From Streptomyces sp. WM4235 (GTDB lineage Bacteria; Actinomycetota; Actinomycetes; Streptomycetales; Streptomycetaceae): 20,287 nt of DNA. The notes beneath the pieces are model-generated. The model was not told the origin of the DNA. It was given only the letters and a program-made list of their open reading frames with translations, and did not search any database. The DNA lies in contig NZ_LGDE01000468.1 of assembly GCF_001279725.1 (NCBI RefSeq), forward strand, positions 1 to 20,287, written 5' to 3'. Positions 14,705 through 20,287 of the stretch are shown in pieces. How positions within the stretch are numbered: position 1 is the first letter of the stretch; every line of letters begins with the position of its first letter. Position numbers and translations under genes: made by a program.

Positions 14705-17397
14705 CGCCGCCGCCCGGGCCGGTTGACCTCAAGTACCAGTTCGACCGCGTGGGTCGGGGTGTCCAGGCCGCCGGGTGCGGGGAGCGCCTCCTCCAGGACC
14801 GCGCCGCCTTCGGTGTGCCGGGACAGCCACTTGGCCAGGCACCGCAGGTGTAGTGCGTTGCCGAGGTCCACCAGGTGCGGCTTGGGCCGGTTCAGCCGAT
14901 TGAGGAAGTCGGCGGTGGCCCGCCCGGTGACGGGGCCGCCGACCGGGTGCAGGAAGAGCTGCTCGGGCAGGTCCAGCAGGGCGCGCCAGCGGACCGCGGC
15001 CGTGGCCGGCACCGGGTCGGAGCCGAGGTCGGCGCGCAGGGCGCGGACGACGTCGGGCGGCAGCAGCCAGCGCCGCCGGCGCAGCACCACGTGGCGGTGG
15101 AGCAGCCGGGGGGTGCGCGTCACGAGCCCGCCCGGCGCGGTGACGGCGCGGCGGGGGACGAGCGCCCCGAAGTCGACGGCGCCCTCGGGGTGGTCGGCCA
15201 GGTGGGCGCCGATGCGGCGCGGCAACAGCACGGGTGCGAGGAACCCCGGGTACAGCACGTCGAGGTGTTCCCCGGTGCTCCGCAGCCGCAGGCGCACCTG
15301 GTCGGTCGCCTCGTCGTGGACGAGGTCCAGGTCGCCCTCGCCGATCGAGGCCCGGTCGCGATCGGGGCCGATCTCGTCGGGGACGAGCAGCGGGTGCAGG
15401 TTGGCGTTGAAGCCGCCGACGGGTCGGATCTGCGCGGCGCGCGCGCCGGGACCCAGCCCGCGGCGGATCTGCCGGGACACCTCGGCGGCGGCGCGCGGAT
15501 CGAGGGCGTCGAGGAACCGGCTGGTGAACCGGCCCCACCCGCCGTACACGTGGTTCACGCACAGCGGCCCCGGGTCGGTCGCCCCGGGGCCGGGCTGCCG
15601 CTGGAGGAAGTACGCGTAACCGAGGGGGCGTTCGACGGTCCAGTCGGGCAGCCGCCCGCCGAGGCTCGCCACGAGGTCCCGGGGCAACACGACCGCGTCG
15701 TCGTCGGCGGGAGCGCCCTGCGGGGGGTCCGTGACCGTGCGGACGACCTCCGCGCGAAGGTCGGCGAGCGCGCCGGCCCCGGTGGGGAAGGCGGCCCGGT
15801 CGCCGGGGGCGAGCGCCGCGAGCCGCCCGGCCTCCTCCCAGGCGTCGGCCACCTCGGCCCCGAACTCCCACGGGTGGCGGCAGGTGCCGCCGGATCCGTA
15901 CCGCGCGACGAAGCGGTCACGGACGATGCGGCGCAGCAGGTGCCCGAGGTCGAACAACTCGGCGAGCGCGGTGACCTCGCCGAGCGCCTCGTGGTCGGCG
16001 TCGTCGAGGAAGCCGTCGACGGGCAGCGGGTGGGGGGCGACGACGTCCTCGGACAGCACGTTCAGGGGCGCGGACACCTGCGGTACGGGACGCCCCGCGT
16101 CGGCCAGGGTCGCCTTCCAGTCCCGGGACAGGTCGGAGAGCAGGGCGGGCCGTTCGGCGGCGGGCGCCGCCGTGAAGGCGGCCGTGACCCGGGCGAGTTC
16201 GTCGAGGAGGTCGGCGCGGGCCGCGTCCTCGGGGTGGGTCGCGCCGAGCGCGCGCAGCCACGCCGAGAGGCGCTCCAGCGGGTCGCCGTCCTGGGGCGCC
16301 ACCGGGTCTTCGGGCACCAGCAGCCCGGCCTGCCCCAGGCGGTCGAGGAAGGCCGAGGCGGCGGCGGGGCCGCCGTCGCCCGCCCCCTTCAGGGCGCCGG
16401 CCAGCCGCTGCGCCAACCCGGCCAGGGGCACCGGGGTCTCGGCGTGCTCGGTGACCAGGTCCAGGGGGCCGCCGTAGGGCAGTTCGACCTCGTCCTCCTC
16501 GGCCACCAGGTAACGGCCGCCGGCGAAGGCGGTCCGATCGCGGGAGAACGCGGCCCGGCCGTCCTTGACCCGGGCGCTGCTGGTGATCCGGTGGGGGAGG
16601 GTCGCCCGGCGGTGCGGCGCGGTCAGGAGCGCGAGGGTCAGGGCCGTCGTCAGGGTGCGGTTGACCTTCACGACCGGGTGCGGGGGGTCCGTGAAGAGCG
16701 GCGCGGCTCCCCACGCGGCACCGGGTCGATCCGGTGCGGAGCCCGACGACACGCCCCAGCCGACGGCGGTGAACCAGGACAGCGGGCTCGTCTTGGTACT
16801 GGCCCGCAGGGCGTACCGCAGCACGGTGGGTTCCTCCTTGCGCGCCCTGCGGTCGAGCACGCCGGTGCCGGCCCGTTCCACGGCCCGGAGCAGATCGGCG
16901 CTGGTGAGGGCGACGGCCTTGCCGAGGGCCGGTTCGCGACACAGGGCGGCCAGGGCCGTGCGCTCACCGGCCAGCGCCTGATCGGCGGCGTCGCCCAACT
17001 CGGCGAGGACCGTGCCCCGTCGGGCGCGCAGCGCGAGCCAGGACGCGAGCGGGGGGACCCGGTCCGGCAGGTCGCCGAGGCGTTCCAGCAGGGCGGGCCG
17101 AGGCTCACGACCGTTGTGCAGGGCCCGGCGCAGCGGGAGGACGACGTCGTGGTGGAACTCCGCCGGATGACCGTCCCGGCTGTCGTACAGGGCGTCGCAG
17201 AGCGGCGCGGTGATCCGCAGCAACCGTGTGTCGAGCCGGTGCAGGTGGGCGAGCAGGGCACGGAACCGTGCGGCGGGCGGCTGCTGGGCCGGGTGGGTGA
17301 GCACGGTGGCGCGGACCAGCGCGTAGGGCGCGGAGCGCACCCGGTAGCCGCCGGCGCCGGTGTCCGTGTCGGCGGCCGGCCGGCGCGGCTGCGACAT
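14701..17397 (-). CDS. lazB: LazB-like tRNA-dependent Ser glutamylation enzyme
   Basis: This 898-residue protein is a split LanB (class I lanthipeptide dehydratase N-terminal domain). It uses glutamyl-tRNA to glutamylate Ser residues of the precursor before elimination by LazF. RSAPYALVRATVL opens the domain; RASTKTSPLSWFTAVGWG (198-215) is the conserved Arg-rich substrate/tRNA-binding motif; HVYGGWGRFTSRFLDALDP and TRTPRLLHRHVVLRRRRWLL lie in the C-terminal half. It lacks a C-terminal elimination domain, as expected for thiopeptide systems. The ATG at 17397 has a strong AGGAGGGG site. It follows the second precursor gene by 108 nt that contain a 14-bp stem, so its expression probably depends on readthrough. 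Confidence 0.94.
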   Translation of the reverse strand: MSQPRRPAADTDTGAGGYRVRSAPYALVRATVLTHPAQQPPAARFRALLAHLHRLDTRLLRITAPLCDALYDSRDGHPAEFHHDVVLPLRRALHNGREPRPALLERLGDLPDRVPPLASWLALRARRGTVLAELGDAADQALAGERTALAALCREPALGKAVALTSADLLRAVERAGTGVLDRRARKEEPTVLRYALRASTKTSPLSWFTAVGWGVSSGSAPDRPGAAWGAAPLFTDPPHPVVKVNRTLTTALTLALLTAPHRRATLPHRITSSARVKDGRAAFSRDRTAFAGGRYLVAEEDEVELPYGGPLDLVTEHAETPVPLAGLAQRLAGALKGAGDGGPAAASAFLDRLGQAGLLVPEDPVAPQDGDPLERLSAWLRALGATHPEDAARADLLDELARVTAAFTAAPAAERPALLSDLSRDWKATLADAGRPVPQVSAPLNVLSEDVVAPHPLPVDGFLDDADHEALGEVTALAELFDLGHLLRRIVRDRFVARYGSGGTCRHPWEFGAEVADAWEEAGRLAALAPGDRAAFPTGAGALADLRAEVVRTVTDPPQGAPADDDAVVLPRDLVASLGGRLPDWTVERPLGYAYFLQRQPGPGATDPGPLCVNHVYGGWGRFTSRFLDALDPRAAAEVSRQIRRGLGPGARAAQIRPVGGFNANLHPLLVPDEIGPDRDRASIGEGDLDLVHDEATDQVRLRLRSTGEHLDVLYPGFLAPVLLPRRIGAHLADHPEGAVDFGALVPRRAVTAPGGLVTRTPRLLHRHVVLRRRRWLLPPDVVRALRADLGSDPVPATAAVRWRALLDLPEQLFLHPVGGPVTGRATADFLNRLNRPKPHLVDLGNALHLRCLAKWLSRHTEGGAVLEEALPAPGGLDTPTHAVELVLEVNRPGRRR

Positions 17398-17429
17398 GAC
17401 GGTTCCCCTCCTGTCGGTGATGACGCGCG

Positions 17430-17472
17430 GCCTCCCGCCGTACGCGGGTGTACGCGGTGTACGGCGGGAGGC
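17430..17472 (-). terminator. Attenuator-like hairpin between lazA copy 1 and lazB
   Basis: GCCTCCCGCCGTAC (17430-17443) pairs perfectly with GTACGGCGGGAGGC (17459-17472) around a 15-nt loop. It lies 33 nt after the precursor stop and 33 nt before the lazB start. Precursor genes are often followed by a leaky terminator so that peptide mRNA exceeds enzyme mRNA; that role is inferred here. Confidence 0.7.
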
Positions 17473-17505
17473 GTCACGACGTGTGCGGGTGTTCGTGCCC
17501 GACGG

Positions 17506-17694
17506 CTACAGCGTCGGGACCTCGGGTCGCTCCGGCTGGGCGCAGGAGGACGAGCCCTGGCAGGAGCAGGAACCCCAGGAGGCCCCGCCCTCGGGCAGTG
17601 CCACCGTGTCCCTCATGGAGGTGACGGTGAGGTCGCCGAGGTCGAGGTCGAGGTCGTCGAGTGCGAAGCCGGCGCCGGGAGTGGCTCGGTCCAT
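17506..17694 (-). CDS. lazA: Lactazole-type thiopeptide precursor, copy 1
   Basis: This encodes a 62-residue precursor. The leader is residues 1-38, with an acidic LDDLDLDLGDLTVTSM stretch for RRE binding, ending in LPEGGA. The core begins SWGSCSCQGSSSCAQP (39-54) and ends in the tail ERPEVPTL. Lactazole's core, as I recall it, is SWGSCSCQASSSCAQP plus QDM, so only Ala9 to Gly changes before the tail. By analogy Ser1 and Ser12 should form the pyridine, Cys5, Cys7 and Cys13 thiazoles, Ser11 an oxazole and Ser4 dehydroalanine. The ATG at 17694 has GGAGGAG seven nt upstream. It is the copy next to lazB, too short for many gene callers, and differs from copy 2 mainly in the first nine leader residues and the tail. 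Confidence 0.95.
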   Translation of the reverse strand: MDRATPGAGFALDDLDLDLGDLTVTSMRDTVALPEGGASWGSCSCQGSSSCAQPERPEVPTL

Positions 17695-17804
17695 GGAGGT
17701 CTCCTCCGATCGGAAGGGCGACGGTCGACGGGCGAGGGCCGTCGGGTGCGACGGGTCGACGGTCGACGGTCGGGGCGTGCGGCGGTCGGGTGTCCGCCGC
17801 GGGT

Positions 17805-17830
17805 GGCGCGCACCGGTGTCGGTGCGCGCC
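17805..17830 (-). terminator. Hairpin between the two lazA copies
   Basis: GGCGCGCACC (17805-17814) pairs perfectly with GGTGCGCGCC (17821-17830) around a 6-nt loop. It lies about 100 nt downstream of lazA copy 2 and 110 nt upstream of copy 1. It could terminate part of the transcripts that begin before copy 2. Confidence 0.6.
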
Positions 17831-17831
17831 G

Positions 17832-17924
17832 CTCGTGAGGTGATGCGTCATGCGTGGTGCGAAGGCCCGTGATGCCGAGGCCGTGGTGCGACGGCCCGTG
17901 AGGTGACGGCCGTGGTGCGAAGGC
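17832..17924. repeat. 29-bp tandem repeat between the lazA copies
   Basis: GTGGTGCGAMGGC recurs at 17854, 17883 and 17912, exactly 29 bp apart. The intervening CCCGTGA(G/T)GNN and GGCC are also partly kept, and a degenerate copy precedes it (CTCGTGAGGTGATGCGTCAT at 17832-17851). Copy 2 contains a small hairpin GGCCGT/ACGGCC (17879-17896). The array lies in the 3' untranslated region of lazA copy 2. Confidence 0.7.
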
Positions 17925-17933
17925 GTGCGGAGG

Positions 17934-18125
17934 TCAGCCCGCGAGTTCGCCCGCGTCCAGCGTCGGCTGGGCGCAGGAGGACGAGCCCTGGCAGGAACAG
18001 GAACCCCAGGACGCCCCGCCCTCGGGCAGCGCGACGGTGTCGCGCATCGAGGTGACGGTGAGGTCGCCGAGGTCGAGGTCGAGGTCCTGGAGGGCGAACT
18101 CGGGGGTGCGTGCGATGTCGGACAT
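17934..18125 (-). CDS. lazA: Lactazole-type thiopeptide precursor, copy 2
   Basis: This encodes a 63-residue precursor, the first gene of the cluster. Leader residues 10-38 match copy 1 except Asp13 to Gln, ending in the same LPEGGA. The core repeats SWGSCSCQGSSSCAQP exactly, then a different nine-residue tail, TLDAGELAG. The ATG at 18125 (MSDIARTPEF) was chosen over a long open frame upstream because it has a GGGAG site, matches copy 1 in leader length, and MSDI is also how I recall the lactazole precursor starting. DNA identity with copy 1 is high from the LDLDLGD leader region to the AQP of the core and low outside, so this is a tandem duplication under selection. It should be processed by the same LazB-F enzymes to a congener with another tail. 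Confidence 0.95.
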   Translation of the reverse strand: MSDIARTPEFALQDLDLDLGDLTVTSMRDTVALPEGGASWGSCSCQGSSSCAQPTLDAGELAG

Positions 18126-18489
18126 GCGTGTCTCCCGGATGGTGGAAGTGATAGCCGAATGTGCCGTGACCGAACGCCCGGTCCACGGGGCGGTGTCACC
18201 CGGCCCCGAGGGTCTCCGGCGTACGGACCGGTCGGGCCCGCAGGCGAGCGATCCGCCGTCCCCTGGGTGAGGACCGCGGTTCGATCTCCTGGATCCGGGC
18301 TCCGTCCGGCCGTTGACCGGCCAGGCATCCACGATCATGCACGGTGCTTCAGGACCGCTGGAGGGGAGATGCAGCCAATATCCCGGCCAACGGAAGCCGG
18401 TGCTCCGTCCGGTATCGGGCCCTGGCCCGGAGGGAGTTGAGAGCCACGCCCTCGCAGGCCGCGCACCAGGCCGTCGGCCGCCGCCCGCG
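18126..18489. promoter_or_regulatory. Gene-free region upstream of the laz-like operon
   Basis: This 364-nt stretch separates the TetR gene from lazA copy 2. The laz operon promoter must lie here, or transcription must read through from the TetR gene. On the minus strand TATCAC (18148-18153) with CGTTCG 17 nt upstream is a weak -10/-35 candidate. CGGGCC/GGCCCG (18416-18429) and GGCCG/CGGCC (18308-18322) are small inverted repeats, the first possibly the TetR terminator. A 23-codon plus-strand frame at 18369-18440 follows GGAGGGGAG but has no other support. Confidence 0.4.
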
Positions 18490-19203
18490 CTACGCGTCCC
18501 GTACGTACGCCCCCGCGCGCGCGGCCGCCACCGCGGCCGTCGCGGCACGGTCGGCGGCCGCCTCGTCCAGGGGCAGCGTCGTGGTCAGGAGGCGGTAGTA
18601 GAGGGGGGCGGACGCCGCGCGGACGACCTCGTGCGCGTCGGTGCCCTCGGGCACCTCGCCCCGGGCCGCGGCCCGCGCGACGCACGGCGCCCACTCCTCG
18701 ACGCGGACGGCGTAGAAACCGTGCAGCGCCTCCGCCGCCTTCGCATCGCACGTCGCCGCCGCGATCACCGCCTTGAACAGGGCGCCTTGCCTCGGATCGG
18801 CCAGCGTCCGCGCCACCAGCCGGGTGTTCGCCGTCAGGTCCCCGAGGAGCGAGCCCGTCTCCGTACGGGGCACGGACTGCTGCGCCATGTCCGACAGGAG
18901 ATCGGTCACGAGGCCGGTGACGGTGCCCCAGCGGCGGTACGCGGTCGTCTTCCCCACCCCGGCGCGGCGCGCCACGTCGGCGAGGTCCAGATGGGCGAAA
19001 CCCCGCTCGGCCAGGACGTCCCCGGCGGCCCGGAGCACCGCCGCCCGTACGCGCGCGGTGCGACCGCCCGGCCGGGCGGTTCCCGGTTCGACCTCGGCGC
19101 CGGTACCGCTTCCGGTCTCCGTCCCGGCTTGGGTCGCGGCTTGGGTCCCGGCTTCGGTCTCACCCTCGGTCTCACCCTCGGACTCGCCCTGCGCGAACTC
19201 CAT
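18490..19203 (-). CDS. TetR-family transcriptional regulator
   Basis: This 237-residue protein has a TetR helix-turn-helix at about 47-95 (RTARVRAAVLRAAGDVLAER, then DLADVARRAGVGKTTAYRRW). The C-terminal ligand domain includes DPRQGALFKAVIAAAT and APLYYRLLTTTLPLDE, a pattern common in TetR proteins of actinomycetes. Residues 1-45 are a repetitive Glu/Gly/Thr/Ala tail encoded by slippage-prone DNA, and the real start could be later. The gene is divergent from the aldo/keto reductase and lies upstream of, and codirectional with, the laz-like operon. The divergent neighbour is its most likely target; control of the thiopeptide operon is possible but no shared site is visible. Confidence 0.92.
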   Translation of the reverse strand: MEFAQGESEGETEGETEAGTQAATQAGTETGSGTGAEVEPGTARPGGRTARVRAAVLRAAGDVLAERGFAHLDLADVARRAGVGKTTAYRRWGTVTGLVTDLLSDMAQQSVPRTETGSLLGDLTANTRLVARTLADPRQGALFKAVIAAATCDAKAAEALHGFYAVRVEEWAPCVARAAARGEVPEGTDAHEVVRAASAPLYYRLLTTTLPLDEAAADRAATAAVAAARAGAYVRDA

Positions 19204-19215
19204 AACGGGACTCCT

Positions 19216-19264
19216 GTTCCATTAATGAGCGTGGCTTGTTACGCTGGCCCCATCTTAACGGAAC
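19216..19264. promoter_or_regulatory. Candidate operator between TetR and aldo/keto reductase genes
   Basis: GTTCCATTAA (19216-19225) and TTAACGGAAC (19255-19264) form an inverted repeat matching at 9 of 10 positions, 29 bp apart. TAAGAT on the minus strand (19252-19257) could be the TetR -10. The short intergenic region must hold both promoters, so a TetR site here would control both genes. The symmetry is seen; binding is inference. Confidence 0.4.
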
Positions 19265-19310
19265 TGTGGACCCATTAGTTAGGGGTTCGCGGGTGAGAAG
19301 GAGATGCGTC

Positions 19311-20287
<977 letters not shown>

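Noticed and set aside
17700..17790. GTCGAC-rich repeats upstream of lazA copy 1, considered as a CRISPR-like or operator array.
   Set aside because: The copies are short and irregular with no spacers; they look like simple GC-rich sequence drift.
18340..18440. A plus-strand stretch containing GGAAGCCGGTG and TCCGG resembles part of a cobalamin riboswitch.
   Set aside because: The rest of the conserved core is missing and there is no plus-strand gene within several hundred bases downstream; the match is too short.
18126..18548. An in-frame N-terminal extension of lazA copy 2 that is open for more than 400 nt upstream.
   Set aside because: The extension has no protein-like pattern, the internal ATG has a ribosome binding site, and its leader length matches copy 1.

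Overview
The window is high-GC actinomycete DNA, most likely from Streptomyces or a close relative. Evidence: very strong G/C bias at third codon positions, GTG starts, 4-nt ATGA/GTGA gene overlaps, and gene families typical of that genus. No organism name can be read from the sequence.

Layout. (1) 1-3649 is an accessory segment bounded by a perfect 19-bp inverted repeat (1-19 and 3631-3649). It holds a hypothetical ORF with relatively AT-rich codons, a full-length IS5-family transposase, a frameshifted small gene resembling what I remember as RacP, a DUF6192/RacO-like protein with three 36-residue repeats, and a small protein with two zinc-ribbon motifs. (2) 3670-6609 is a redox module: an Old Yellow Enzyme-type reductase and a quinone-oxidoreductase-like protein in one operon, divergent from a MarR regulator, with two near-identical palindromic sites between them. 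(3) 6650-7671 is a two-gene unit: an AbiEii-like nucleotidyltransferase and a small partner of unknown family. (4) 7744-18125 is a complete thiopeptide cluster of the lactazole (laz) type, entirely on the minus strand. (5) 18490-20287 holds a TetR regulator divergent from an aldo/keto reductase that runs off the window.

The laz-like cluster is the main find. Reading along the minus strand there are two precursor genes, then LazB (tRNA-dependent glutamylation), LazC (pyridine synthase), LazD (leader-binding RRE/Ocin-ThiF-like partner), LazE (YcaO cyclodehydratase) and LazF (fused glutamate-elimination domain and SagB-type azoline dehydrogenase). Both precursors carry the 16-residue stretch SWGSCSCQGSSSCAQP after a shared leader end (LPEGGA). 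As I recall, lactazole has SWGSCSCQASSSCAQP followed by QDM, so the macrocycle should be lactazole-like with Ala9 changed to Gly. The two tails differ (ERPEVPTL versus TLDAGELAG), so one enzyme set probably makes two congeners.

Hairpins follow each precursor gene and probably set the ratio of precursor to enzyme mRNA. A 29-bp tandem repeat lies between the two precursors. I see no transporter, immunity gene or dedicated regulator inside the cluster, consistent with the minimal lactazole gene set.
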